Notes under the pieces: model-generated
The model's database searches: none
What the model was told of the DNA's origin: nothing
What the model saw: only the letters and a program-made list of their open reading frames with translations
Program-made: the position numbers and the translations under genes
From: Clostridia bacterium
GTDB taxonomy: Bacteria > Bacillota > Clostridia > Christensenellales > CAG-138
NCBI GenBank assembly: GCA_030526425.1
Contig: JAUNCT010000012.1
Location: 1-64,000 of the forward strand
Length of the DNA stretch: 64,000 nucleotides
Direction of reading: 5' to 3'
Shown: piece by piece, positions 16,614 to 25,194 of the stretch
Numbering within the stretch: the first letter of the stretch is position 1
Layout: each line of letters opens with the position of its first letter

Positions 16614-16649
16614 AAAGACCGCCTTGCTTGTGCAGGACGGTCTTTTTTG
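16614..16649 (+). terminator. Intrinsic terminator
   Basis: AGACCG (16616-16621) pairs with CGGTCT (16638-16643), the stem continues with small bulges, and six T follow. It ends the ACT-UPF0210-DUF1653 operon. Confidence 0.8.
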
Positions 16650-16656
16650 TGCAACG

Positions 16657-16688
16657 GAAAACTCCCCGCCATAGGACGGGGAGTTTTC
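16657..16688. terminator. Bidirectional terminator, serving pheT
   Basis: A perfect 12-bp stem (16657-16668 with 16677-16688) lies just past the pheT stop. The stem itself provides T-rich ends on each strand. Confidence 0.8.
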
Positions 16689-16694
16689 GTAATG

Positions 16695-19097
16695 TCAGGC
16701 GCGGATCGGCGCGTCGTTTTCCGCCAGTGCGGAGATCACGGCGTCGAACGCAGTGCGGATCTCTTCCTCGGTGAGAGTGTGATCCTCAGCGCGCAGGGTG
16801 AACGTGTAAGCAAGGCTCTTCTTGCCGGGTGCGATACCCGTGCCGGCGTAAGTGTCGAACAGCGTGACATCGCCGATGATCACGCCTGCGGGAACGGGGG
16901 CGTTCAGAATGATGCCGACGAGGTCCGCGTTCTCACGGCGCTCATCGACAACGACAGCAAGGTCGCGTGCCACGACGGGATACTTCGGCAGGGGGGAGAA
17001 CTTCTTTGTGCCGCCGGAAAGCGCGAGCATCCGGTTCATGGAAAGCTCCGCCATGTATACGCGGCTGTCGATGCTCCAGGCCTTCGCGCAATCGGGATGC
17101 AGCTGACCGATCTCGCCGAGCTCAGTGCCGTCTGCCGCCACAAGGGTCGCGGCACGACCGGGCTGGAAGTAGCTGCGTTCGCAGACGCGGTAGGATACGC
17201 CGGTGATGCTGCAAGCATTGAACAGTTGTTCGAGCGAACCCTTCAGCGTGAAGAAGTCCTCATTGTCGCCGAAGAACACGACGCCGAGCTTCTTCTGCTC
17301 CTCGGGCAGGGTGTCATTGTTATCGAAGTGCACATTGCCGACTTCGAAGAAACGGTACTGACCGGTCTTGCGGTTGAGGTTGCGCGCCGCGGAGTCGAGC
17401 ATGCCCATGTACAGCGTGGTGCGCATGAGGCTCTGGTCTTCGCCGAAGGGGTTGAGGATGCGCACAGCCTGGTTCAGCGTGTCGCCCTCTTTGATCCCGA
17501 GATCCGCAAGAGCCTTCGGTCCGGTGAAGTTGTAGTTGTACATCTCATACGCGCCCTGACACGCCATGGTGTCCTTGACAAGGTCTTCGAAACGGAACTC
17601 GGGTGCGAGACCACCGCGGAACGTATCGCCGACCATGAGGGTGGGCTTGATGTTGTAATAACCGTAGATACGGGCGATCTCTTCCGCGATATCCCAGTCG
17701 GCTTCAATGCCGCTTTCGATATCGGTGCGGAAGTGCGGCACGGTCACGGTGAGCCTGTCTTCACACGCAACGCTCGAGATGCCGATCGTCGCGAGCATAT
17801 CGCGCATTTCGGCGGGCGTGAGATCGAGTGCGAGAAGCTTGTTCACGTGTGCGGTGTCGATATCGACCACACGCTCGTTCAGGTCGGCGGCGCAAACGTC
17901 GATCGTCTTGCCGATGACCTTACCCGCACCGAGCTCTTCGACAAGCTCGATCGCACGGTCGAGCGCGAGCTTGGCGTTGACGGCTTCCACGCCCTTGATG
18001 AAGCGGGCTGCGGCGTCCGTCGTGTGGCGGAGCGTACGTGCGGTGCGGCGGATGTTGCTCGCTTTGAAGACCGCTGCTTCGAACAGAACGGCCTTGGTGT
18101 TTTCGGTGATCTCGGAATTCAGTCCGCCCATGACCCCGGCGATGCCGACACCCTTTTCGGGGTCTGCGATCAGCAGCATCTCGGGGTCGACTGCACGTTC
18201 TTTGTCGTCGAGCGTGGTGACGATCTCGTTCTCACGGGCGTTCCGCACGATGATGTGACCGTCCTTCACACAGGCGAGATCGAATGCATGCATCGGGTGA
18301 CCGTACTCGACCATGACGTAGTTCGTGATGTCGACGATGTTGTTGATCGGGCGGAGACCGACGGCACGGAGCTTTTTCTGCATCCAGGCGGGGGAGGGCT
18401 CGATCTTGATATCGGTCACGACGCGCGCGGTGTAACGCGGGCACAGCTCGGTGTTTTCGACCGTAACGGAGGCGTAATCGGCTTCGTTGCCTTCGCCGGC
18501 AACGGCTTTGATCTCGGGCTCTTTGAAGGTCTGCCCGAGCGCCGCAGCAGCTTCACGGCACATGCCGATCACGGAAGCGCAGTCGGGACGGTTCGGCGTC
18601 AGCTCGATATCGAAGACAACGTCGTTGAGACCGACGGCCTCGGCGATCGGCTGTCCGAGCGGATGGGGCTCCCGGAGGATCAGGATGCCGTGCACGGAGC
18701 TGCCCGGGTAGTCGGCTTCGGTGAGACCGAGCTCTTCACCGGAGCACAGCATACCGTAGCTGTCGACGCCGCGCATGTTCACGGGCTTCATTTCAACGCC
18801 GTTCAGCTTTGCGCCGACGACGGCGACCGGGACGTAATCGCCCGCATGCACATTCTGCGCACCGGTGACGATCGTCAGCACCTCCGTGCCGATATCGGTC
18901 TTGGTGATGTTCAGGTGGTCGGAATTCTGATGCTTCTCGATCTCGAGGACCTTGCCGACGACGACACCCTCGACACCCGGCAACTCGGGGTCGACGGAGC
19001 CCATCTCAAAGCCGCGCCACATCAGTTTCTCGACGAACTCATCGTTCGTCACATTGTAATCGACATATTCTTTCAGCCATTTCAGCGGAAGTTTCAT
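16695..19097 (-). CDS. pheT: Phenylalanyl-tRNA synthetase beta subunit
   Basis: This is the large subunit (800 residues, normal length) of the alpha2-beta2 enzyme that charges tRNA-Phe. The N-terminus MKLPLKWLKEYVDY is typical. An EMAP-like tRNA-binding domain follows (about 40-150), then the editing B3/B4 domain with HPMHAFDLA, a B5 domain and a C-terminal ferredoxin-fold anticodon-binding domain (FSPLPKYPVVARDLAVVV). GGAGGAG precedes the start, 13 bases after pheS. It is controlled by the T-box ahead of pheS. Confidence 0.96.
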   Translation of the reverse strand: MKLPLKWLKEYVDYNVTNDEFVEKLMWRGFEMGSVDPELPGVEGVVVGKVLEIEKHQNSDHLNITKTDIGTEVLTIVTGAQNVHAGDYVPVAVVGAKLNGVEMKPVNMRGVDSYGMLCSGEELGLTEADYPGSSVHGILILREPHPLGQPIAEAVGLNDVVFDIELTPNRPDCASVIGMCREAAAALGQTFKEPEIKAVAGEGNEADYASVTVENTELCPRYTARVVTDIKIEPSPAWMQKKLRAVGLRPINNIVDITNYVMVEYGHPMHAFDLACVKDGHIIVRNARENEIVTTLDDKERAVDPEMLLIADPEKGVGIAGVMGGLNSEITENTKAVLFEAAVFKASNIRRTARTLRHTTDAAARFIKGVEAVNAKLALDRAIELVEELGAGKVIGKTIDVCAADLNERVVDIDTAHVNKLLALDLTPAEMRDMLATIGISSVACEDRLTVTVPHFRTDIESGIEADWDIAEEIARIYGYYNIKPTLMVGDTFRGGLAPEFRFEDLVKDTMACQGAYEMYNYNFTGPKALADLGIKEGDTLNQAVRILNPFGEDQSLMRTTLYMGMLDSAARNLNRKTGQYRFFEVGNVHFDNNDTLPEEQKKLGVVFFGDNEDFFTLKGSLEQLFNACSITGVSYRVCERSYFQPGRAATLVAADGTELGEIGQLHPDCAKAWSIDSRVYMAELSMNRMLALSGGTKKFSPLPKYPVVARDLAVVVDERRENADLVGIILNAPVPAGVIIGDVTLFDTYAGTGIAPGKKSLAYTFTLRAEDHTLTEEEIRTAFDAVISALAENDAPIRA

Positions 19098-19110
19098 GGT
19101 ATTCTCCTCC

Positions 19111-20139
19111 TCAGAATTGCTTCAGGAAGCGCGCGTCGTTCTCATACTCCAGACGGATGTCGGAGATGGCGTGCTTCAGGCTTGCCACACGGTCCACACC
19201 GATGCCGAACGCAAGGGCGGTCCACTCCTTCGGATCGAAGCCGCAGTTTTCAAGCTCGTGCGGGTTCGTTACGCCGCAACCGAGGATCTCGATCCAACCG
19301 GTACCCTTGCAGACGCGGCAGCCTTTGCCACCGCAGATGGTGCAGCTCATGTCCATTTCCGCGGAAGGCTCCGTGAAGGGGAAGTAGGAGGGACGGAGAC
19401 GGGTCTTCACGTCTTCTCCGAACACCGCGTGGATGAAGGTGTCCAGCGTGCCTTTGAGGTCGCCGAGGGTCAGACCCTTGTCGACGATGAAGCCTTCGAT
19501 CTGCATGAATACGGGGCTGTGGCTCGCATCGACCTCGTCGACGCGGAAAACACGACCGGGCATGATGAGACGGAACGGAGGCTTGATGTTCTTCAGCGCG
19601 CGGATCTCACAGGGAGAGGTATGCGTGCGCAGGACAACGTTCTCGTTGATGTAGAAGGTATCCTGCATGTCGCGTGCAGGGTGATCCTTCGGCAGGTTCA
19701 ACAGGGTGAAGTTGTTGTCATCCAGCTCGATTTCGGGACCGCCGTAGATTTGGAAGCCCATGCCGACGAGTGCGTCGCGGATCTCGCGGTAGGTCTGGGT
19801 CATGGGATGGATGCGTCCCGTGGGGAGCTTGTCGGTGCCGGGGGCGGTCACATCGATGCGTTCGGCATCGAAGCGCGCCTGCATTTCGGCCTGCTTCAGC
19901 ACCTCGCGGCGTTCGGCGATCGCCGCTTCGAGCGCCTGCTTGACACGGTTCGCTTCCGCGCCGACGGCGGCGCGCTCTTCGGGGGCCATTTTGCCCATCG
20001 TGCGAAGGATCGCCGTCAGGCTGCCGCTCTTGCCGAGCAGGGATGCGCGCAACTGTTCCAGCTCATCGAGCGTGGAACGTTTCGCAAGTTCATTCAACGC
20101 GTCCTCGCGGATCGCGTTCAGAGAATCGATTGCGGACAT
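19111..20139 (-). CDS. pheS: Phenylalanyl-tRNA synthetase alpha subunit
   Basis: This is the catalytic subunit of PheRS, 342 residues. An N-terminal coiled coil (about 1-85) precedes the class II core, with the motif 2 region FRVDEVDASHSPVFMQIEG and the motif 3 region AFGIGVDRVASLKH. The segment TGWIEILGCGVTNP is characteristic. GGAGGAAA precedes the ATG. It is the first gene of the pheST operon behind the T-box leader. Confidence 0.96.
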   Translation of the reverse strand: MSAIDSLNAIREDALNELAKRSTLDELEQLRASLLGKSGSLTAILRTMGKMAPEERAAVGAEANRVKQALEAAIAERREVLKQAEMQARFDAERIDVTAPGTDKLPTGRIHPMTQTYREIRDALVGMGFQIYGGPEIELDDNNFTLLNLPKDHPARDMQDTFYINENVVLRTHTSPCEIRALKNIKPPFRLIMPGRVFRVDEVDASHSPVFMQIEGFIVDKGLTLGDLKGTLDTFIHAVFGEDVKTRLRPSYFPFTEPSAEMDMSCTICGGKGCRVCKGTGWIEILGCGVTNPHELENCGFDPKEWTALAFGIGVDRVASLKHAISDIRLEYENDARFLKQF

Positions 20140-20167
20140 TTCTCTTTTCCTCCATATCAGTTTGTTT

Positions 20168-20410
20168 TGAAAACAAAAGACGCCCGCCCCTCAAGGGACG
20201 AAGCGCCGTGGTACCACCCTTATTCATCCCGTCCGCCTGTGGCGGAATAGGACCTTTCGCTGTAACGGGCGTTCCCGCAACCGGCTACTGGAACTTTCAC
20301 CGGAGAGCTCCGGGGCGAACTTTGCAAAACGGTCTTCGGGTCGGCGTTTTCAGCGGATACGCCGCTCTCTGTTGCGGGAATCCCGTTTCTTTTCCCCTTC
20401 AAAGCAATTG
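20168..20410 (-). promoter_or_regulatory. T-box leader controlling pheST
   Basis: The minus strand carries the conserved T-box core AGGGTGGTACCACGGCG at 20220-20204. It is followed by a terminator hairpin and a CTTTTGTTTT run at 20180-20168, about 30 bases before pheS. Upstream lies a long paired stem I region with AGAGAGCGGCG. T-boxes bind uncharged tRNA and then favour the antiterminator. A candidate Phe specifier codon UUC followed by G lies at 20319-20317; that assignment is tentative. Confidence 0.92.
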
Positions 20411-20413
20411 AAA

Positions 20414-21340
20414 TCATTCTAACACCGTTGCCGTAACACCGTCAAGCACGATGTGCAAGGGCGCATCGGCGAAGGTTACGTTGAGACCGAGTTTTCCGCC
20501 GGTTTTCGTCAACCCGCCGGTGCCGGTTCCGGCAACATCGCGCAAAACGACCCGTTCCGGGGATACGGTTTGGAAAAACTTATCCAAATGCGTTTCCTGC
20601 GCGTCTGTTTCCGCGGCGATCAGCACATCCGCATGAAGCAGGCGGTTCGGCAGGGCTTTCAGCATCATGCGTTCCGCCAGTGCGCCCGCTTCCGAAAGGT
20701 ACATCAGTTCGCTTGTCCCGTAGGCAAGCCGGAGTACGAGCGCGCTGTCGGGACCGGTGCCGTAATCCGCACGGTACGGAGAGAGCAGACGCAGTTCCGC
20801 ATTGTTGACGGCTGAAAAGGTCGAAACGAAATCCGCACATACCGTGTCGACGGTCGTGCCGTGCCCGGAAAGCAGTTCGATCATTTCAGATGCCTCCGAT
20901 CGTTCCGCATGCGTTTCGGAAAGGATGAACCGACCGATGGGAAAGTGTTCGGAGATCGCGGAAACGCCACCCGAGGCCCATTGGGCCGGCGTCGTCAAAA
21001 ACAACAGGTCTATCTTTTCGACGCCCACCTCTTCGGCAAACGCGATCAGCCGCTCCGCGTCATCGGGGAAACCTGTGTCGATCAATACCGTTTCACCGCG
21101 GCTCGAGACGATGAGCAACGCGCTCCCGCGCAAGTCCGGATAATAGCAGTGCACGGGCATGGGGGAGCCGGACTCATCGGCGAACGGCGTTGCCGAGGGG
21201 GTAGAGGACGGTGATGTTTCCGTAGGGACGCCCCCGTTCAGGCGGTCAAATGCGAACAGACCGCAAGCCGCGAGAAGGATCAAACCCGCGATAACGGCGA
21301 TCAGGGCTTCCGGTATGCCGCGTTTCTCGTTTCTTTCCAT
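20414..21340 (-). CDS. Membrane-anchored metallo-beta-lactamase-fold protein without metal ligands
   Basis: This is a 308-residue protein with one N-terminal membrane segment (about 12-33), a Ser/Thr/Pro linker, and a domain that follows the ComEC-C-terminal type of metallo-beta-lactamase fold: ALLIVSSRGETVLIDTG, then a helix and IDLLFLTTPAQWASGG. In active relatives the last motif is THxHxDHxGG; here every His and Asp ligand is replaced (residues 116-122). The later Gly-Asp is also replaced, by SE in MYLSEAG. It is therefore probably a catalytically dead binding or scaffold protein. The start is ATG 21340 behind GGAGGAAG. It lies upstream of the T-box and carries that promoter in its 3' end. 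Confidence 0.7.
   Translation of the reverse strand: MERNEKRGIPEALIAVIAGLILLAACGLFAFDRLNGGVPTETSPSSTPSATPFADESGSPMPVHCYYPDLRGSALLIVSSRGETVLIDTGFPDDAERLIAFAEEVGVEKIDLLFLTTPAQWASGGVSAISEHFPIGRFILSETHAERSEASEMIELLSGHGTTVDTVCADFVSTFSAVNNAELRLLSPYRADYGTGPDSALVLRLAYGTSELMYLSEAGALAERMMLKALPNRLLHADVLIAAETDAQETHLDKFFQTVSPERVVLRDVAGTGTGGLTKTGGKLGLNVTFADAPLHIVLDGVTATVLE
20416..20445 (-). promoter_or_regulatory. Promoter of the pheST T-box leader
   Basis: On the minus strand TTGACG (20445-20440) and TAGAAT (20421-20416) are separated by 18 bases. The promoter lies inside the last codons of the upstream gene, so pheST has its own start site. Confidence 0.65.
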
Positions 21341-21486
21341 TGCATCTTCCTCCGTTCACCGCGCGTGTGCTGTGTGATTTCATTATACGTGCGCCAACAC
21401 GTACGGTCAAACTGGATACTATGCACAGCAAGGTTGTTCTGTTATAATCATCGTTATTCAATGTCAAGTGTCTTAGGGAGATTACC

Positions 21487-22920
21487 ATGTATCTGATCGG
21501 TGAAAAACTGAACGGCTTTGTGCCGAAAACGCGGAAAGCGATCGAAGCGCGCGACGCAGAGGCGATCCGCAATATCGCAAGGGAACAGGAAGCCGCGGGT
21601 GCGAACGCGCTGGATATCTGCACCGCCGTCAATGGCGATGAGATGCCGGTATTCGAATTCCTGATTTCCAATGTCCAGGAAGTATCCGGGCTTCCGATCT
21701 CGGTCGACAGCCCGGATCCGCACGTGTGCCTTGCGGCGGCGCGCCTCTGTGCCCGCCCCGGCATCATCAATTCGGTCTCGCCCGAGGGAGATAAGCTCGA
21801 TGTCGTGTTCGGCGCTCTGGCGGAGTCCGGCTGGTCCTTCGTAGCCATGCTGACCGACAGCCGCGGTGGCGTCCCCGAAACCGTGGCGGAGCGTCTCGCG
21901 GCGTTGGATACGATCCTCGAAAAGGCGCGCGAGTACGGTGTTACGGAAGACCGTCTGTTCATCGACCCCATGGTCATGACGCTCGGTGCCCGTCCGGATG
22001 CCTTCAATGTGTTTGCCGAGTGCGTCCGCGCGATCCGAAAGGATCATCCCGAGATCCACATCGTCAGCGGTACTTCGAACATATCGCACGGCTTGCCGCG
22101 CCGCAAACAGATGAACGCGGCGTTCCTCAACCTGGCGGAACAGGACGGCATGGATGCCGGCATCTGCGACCCCGCATGCTACGGACTCGAAACCGATCCG
22201 CTGGCGGCGGAGACCCTCCGCACGGGGGATACCGCAAAATACATCGCGGCTTTCCGCGATAACGGCACGCCGGTTGCGACTGAAACCAAAACCACAACGG
22301 AAGCGCTTTGTGCCGCTGTGACCGCTGGAGAGCCCGAGCGGGCGGAAGCTTTGGCAAAGACCGCCCTGGAACAGGGCGTCACCGCCGGGGAACTCATCGC
22401 TGCGATGACCGATGCCATGACCGCGCTCGGCGAACGCTTTTCGGCAGGTGAGGTCTTCATTCCGGAACTCGTCATGGCAGCCAAAGCCATGAAAAAAGCA
22501 GGCGAGCTGCTGAAGAGCGGCAATGTCAAGGCGGTCGATTCACTCGGCACCGTGATCATCGGTACCGTCATGGGGGATATGCACGATATCGGCAAAAACA
22601 TCGTTGCGATGCTGCTCGAAAGCGCCGGGTTCAACATCGTCGACCTCGGCGTCGATGTCCTGCCGGAAGATTTCATCGACGAAGCGCTCGCGCATGAAGA
22701 CACGAAGATCATCGCGCTGTCCTGCCTCCTCACAACGACGATGCCCGCAATGCAGGAAACCGTCGAAATGATCAAGGAGGAACCGCGCTTGTCCGGCGTG
22801 CTCGTCATGGTCGGCGGCGCTCCGGTGACTCCGCAGTTTGCAGAACAGATCGGTGCCGACATCTATACGGAAGACGCAGTCGAGTGCGCGCGCACCGCAA
22901 AAGAACGCTGCAACGCGTAA
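21487..22920 (+). CDS. Pterin-binding methyltransferase fused to a corrinoid protein
   Basis: This is a 477-residue cytoplasmic fusion. Residues 1-about 265 form a pterin-binding TIM barrel of the MetH/AcsE type (LIGEKLNGFVPKT, ANALDICTA, SGTSNISHGLP) that takes a methyl group from methyl-tetrahydrofolate. Residues about 275-345 match the helical cap domain. Residues about 350-477 are a B12-binding Rossmann domain with the cobalt-ligand motif D364-x-H366-x-x-G369 (DMHDIGKN). It could be the middle part of a split cobalamin methionine synthase or a methyl-transfer module for another methyltransferase. Neither a homocysteine domain nor an MttB-type partner lies in the window. A terminator follows directly, so the gene is monocistronic. 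Confidence 0.85.
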   Translation: MYLIGEKLNGFVPKTRKAIEARDAEAIRNIAREQEAAGANALDICTAVNGDEMPVFEFLISNVQEVSGLPISVDSPDPHVCLAAARLCARPGIINSVSPEGDKLDVVFGALAESGWSFVAMLTDSRGGVPETVAERLAALDTILEKAREYGVTEDRLFIDPMVMTLGARPDAFNVFAECVRAIRKDHPEIHIVSGTSNISHGLPRRKQMNAAFLNLAEQDGMDAGICDPACYGLETDPLAAETLRTGDTAKYIAAFRDNGTPVATETKTTTEALCAAVTAGEPERAEALAKTALEQGVTAGELIAAMTDAMTALGERFSAGEVFIPELVMAAKAMKKAGELLKSGNVKAVDSLGTVIIGTVMGDMHDIGKNIVAMLLESAGFNIVDLGVDVLPEDFIDEALAHEDTKIIALSCLLTTTMPAMQETVEMIKEEPRLSGVLVMVGGAPVTPQFAEQIGADIYTEDAVECARTAKERCNA

Positions 22921-22937
22921 GCAAGGTTTCATTTCCG

Positions 22938-22966
22938 ACACCGCATCTTATGGTGCGGTGTTTCTC
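22938..22966 (+). terminator. Intrinsic terminator
   Basis: A 10-bp stem (22938-22947 with 22952-22961, one wobble pair) with a TTAT loop and a short T run ends the corrinoid fusion gene. Confidence 0.8.
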
Positions 22967-23002
22967 ATTCCGTGAAAACTTTGTTCTCAAGAATCGTGTG
23001 GG

Positions 23003-23031
23003 TTGACAATATATAATAAACACCCTATAAT
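23003..23031 (+). promoter_or_regulatory. Strong consensus promoter of the gntR gene
   Basis: TTGACA at 23003-23008 and TATAAT at 23026-23031 are separated by 17 bases, a perfect match to the housekeeping consensus. Such strength for a regulator gene implies repression. Confidence 0.85.
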
Positions 23032-23039
23032 TTTATATC

Positions 23040-23055
23040 ATATGCGAAAGCATAT
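23040..23055. promoter_or_regulatory. Candidate operator palindrome
   Basis: ATATGC, four bases, then GCATAT lie just downstream of the gntR promoter start region. The position suits autorepression by the GntR protein. This is inference from symmetry and location only. Confidence 0.45.
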
Positions 23056-23119
23056 CCCGATTTTACAGATTTCAACAAATCCGAATCGATCGAACACAAT
23101 CGAAAAGAAAGGACAGCAT

Positions 23120-23785
23120 ATGGATTATCAGGCGATCGCCGAACAATTGGGTCCCCGTACGGGAGCCACGCAGGAGTGGGTCTGCAAGGTATTGCGGCAG
23201 GGTATCGTCCGCGGTGATATCCCCGGGGGAACACAGCTGAAGCAGGATGAGATCTCCGCTGCTTTGAATGTCAGCCATATTCCGGTACGCGAAGCACTTC
23301 GCCAGCTCGAAGCGCATGGGCTCGTCACCATCTATGCGAACCGCGGTGCGGTGGTATCCACGCTGACACGCAGCCAGTTGCTCGATATGATGGAAGTCCG
23401 CGCTACGCTTTCCGTGACGAAGCTGAGAAACAGCGCGCCGCATCTGACCGCGGAAGATTATGCAGAACTCGAAGATATCGTCCGCAAGCAGAAGGAAACG
23501 ACCGAGACCTTCGAAACCGAGCGGCTCAATTACCGCTTCCACGAGATCCTCGGCAGTCACGACGACAACGCCGTTGCGAACACCTTCATGAATCTCATTC
23601 ACGACAATATCGATCGCTATCTTCGTCATGATTTCTACGATTATGCCGAACACCGCGCCGTCAGCGTCGGTGAGCATGAAGCGATCCTCGAAGCGTGCAA
23701 AGCGGGAGATTACGACAAGGCGTGCAGTATCCTGCACGATCACATCATCGCCGCGAAAGATTATATCTCGAAGGATATCGTCTGA
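23120..23785 (+). CDS. GntR-family transcription regulator, FadR (FCD) subfamily
   Basis: This is a 221-residue regulator. The N-terminal winged helix (about 10-75) carries LKQDEISAALNVSHIPVREALRQLE, condensed as the typical helix-turn-helix and VREALR turn, followed by GLVTIYANRGAVVS. The C-terminal all-helical FCD ligand domain contains the metal-binding-type histidine in NYRFHEILG and a second in EHEAILEA. The start is ATG 23120 behind GAAAGGA. It is monocistronic and convergent with a DMT transporter gene. The ligand is unknown, often a sugar acid or organic acid in this family. Confidence 0.9.
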   Translation: MDYQAIAEQLGPRTGATQEWVCKVLRQGIVRGDIPGGTQLKQDEISAALNVSHIPVREALRQLEAHGLVTIYANRGAVVSTLTRSQLLDMMEVRATLSVTKLRNSAPHLTAEDYAELEDIVRKQKETTETFETERLNYRFHEILGSHDDNAVANTFMNLIHDNIDRYLRHDFYDYAEHRAVSVGEHEAILEACKAGDYDKACSILHDHIIAAKDYISKDIV

Positions 23786-23803
23786 AGCAAAGCGCATACG
23801 AAA

Positions 23804-23834
23804 AGAGACCGGTTACGGACCGGTCTCTTTTTTT
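23804..23834 (+). terminator. Intrinsic terminator of gntR
   Basis: A 10-bp stem (23804-23813 with 23819-23828) is followed by six T. Confidence 0.92.
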
Positions 23835-23850
23835 GAACATCGAAGCACGG

Positions 23851-23883
23851 GAAAACAAAAAAGCACCGCGGAATGCGGTGCTT
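23851..23883 (-). terminator. Intrinsic terminator of the DMT transporter gene
   Basis: A 9-bp stem (23861-23869 with 23875-23883) is followed on the minus strand by TTTTTTGTTTT. Confidence 0.88.
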
Positions 23884-23898
23884 GCCGTTCCTTTCGAC

Positions 23899-24810
23899 TC
23901 AAATGTCGAGGATACCGAGGATCACGATGCCGACGAAAACCACGGCGATGCAGACGTAGTGTTTCTTCGAAAGGCGCTCCTTGAGGAACAGGTGACCCCA
24001 CACAGCGGAAAGCATGCAGTAGCTCGACATGATGGGCGCGGAGAAGGCGACGTGCTTCGCGTCGGCAAGCGCGTAGATGTAGAAGAACTGACCGATGGTC
24101 TCGCAGACGGCGCCGATGTATTTCGGACCTTCTTCCTTGGGAAGGAAGTTTTGCTTCTTGATGAACTTGGTGTAAATGAACGCGAGCACACCGACGACGA
24201 GGAAGGTCAGCTCATACGCGCAGTTCGCGGCATCCTCATCGAGGACTTCGAGAACACGGCTGTCGGCGAAGGTTCCGAGCGCGTCGAGAATGCAGTAGAC
24301 AACGGGGAGCAACAGGGCGATCCAGCTCTTGGAATATTTGTAGTTGCCTTTTTCCTGGCGCGCGGCGCGGAGCGCGTCATCCTCGCGGGATTCAACGAAA
24401 CCGAGACCGATAACGCCCACACAAACACAGGCGACCGCGACGAGTGCGACCGGCGGGAGATCCTCGCCGATGCCGACCGTCAGGAAGGTCAGGATCGCAA
24501 CGACAGCACCGGAGCTGTTGCAGATGGGGGAAGAAACGGAAAGCTCGATGTAACGGAGACCGAGGTAACCGAGCGCCATCGAACCGATGTACAGGAACGA
24601 AACGGGAAGATACGTGAGGATGGTCTTCGAATCGACCACAACGCCCCTGACAAAAATCATGAACAGCGCATGCAGACCCATCACAACGCCGACCGCGGTG
24701 ACCATTTTGAGGGGCGAATACTTATCCCGCTTATCGGTGCAGCCGACTTTGCTGAAAATGTCGGAGCCGCTCCAGAACAGAAGCGTGAGGACAGAGAACA
24801 GGAACCACAT
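23899..24810 (-). CDS. DMT-superfamily transporter (EamA-like)
   Basis: This is a 303-residue inner-membrane transporter with about ten hydrophobic segments arranged as two repeats of five, the usual EamA design. The repeats end in SMALGYLGLRYIELSVSSPI and ADAKHVAFSAPIMSSYCML, here shortened to their conserved small-residue cores (GYLGLRY and SAPIMSSY). A charged insert (FVESREDDALRAARQEKG) separates the halves. The start lies 12 bases after GGAGG. Substrates of this superfamily range from amino acids to nucleotide sugars; none can be assigned. Convergent with gntR. Confidence 0.82.
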   Translation of the reverse strand: MWFLFSVLTLLFWSGSDIFSKVGCTDKRDKYSPLKMVTAVGVVMGLHALFMIFVRGVVVDSKTILTYLPVSFLYIGSMALGYLGLRYIELSVSSPICNSSGAVVAILTFLTVGIGEDLPPVALVAVACVCVGVIGLGFVESREDDALRAARQEKGNYKYSKSWIALLLPVVYCILDALGTFADSRVLEVLDEDAANCAYELTFLVVGVLAFIYTKFIKKQNFLPKEEGPKYIGAVCETIGQFFYIYALADAKHVAFSAPIMSSYCMLSAVWGHLFLKERLSKKHYVCIAVVFVGIVILGILDI

Positions 24811-24868
24811 AGAAACATTTTACCTCCGGGGTTGAAATACGGATCCCGCCAAAGCGAAATCATCGAAA

Positions 24869-24898
24869 ATTATATAATATGATTTCGGGATTAGTCAA
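24869..24898 (-). promoter_or_regulatory. Promoter of the DMT transporter gene
   Basis: On the minus strand TTGACT (24898-24893) and TATAAT (24874-24869) are separated by 18 bases. Confidence 0.65.
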
Positions 24899-25194
24899 TA
24901 GTATGGTTGTTTGAAGCACACTCTTCTGTTTCATATGCTTGAATCGGCGAGGTTTGAAACGCGAAACGGACCGCGATATTTCGCAAAACCTGCAGTTTCC
25001 GTTGCAAACGGAACGCCGCAACACATGTCCGGTGCCGTTTCATCAACCGAAAAAAGAAACATTTCCTGCATTTTCCGGATTTCATAAAAAATATATATCG
25101 AAAAATGCGGATTCCGATTAGCGATTTTGCAACAAATCCTGTATACTGTATGTTGGGTTTATGATGGACCCGATTTTTGAAAGGAGTGTGACAG
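24899..25194. other. Intergenic stretch, no gene supported
   Basis: This region is more AT-rich than its surroundings. It holds a TATACT -10-like box at 25141-25146 and AAGGAG just before the RluB-type gene. The small frames here show no ribosome site, no codon bias like their neighbours and no recognisable motif. Nothing else stands out. Confidence 0.5.

Noticed and set aside
16647..19376. A 909-residue plus-strand frame opposite pheT
   Set aside because: It is antisense to a complete pheT gene and shows no family motifs, only the composition expected from an antisense frame.
24939..25121. A 60-residue plus-strand frame in the AT-rich spacer
   Set aside because: It has no ribosome site, a translation with no motif, and codon use unlike neighbouring genes.
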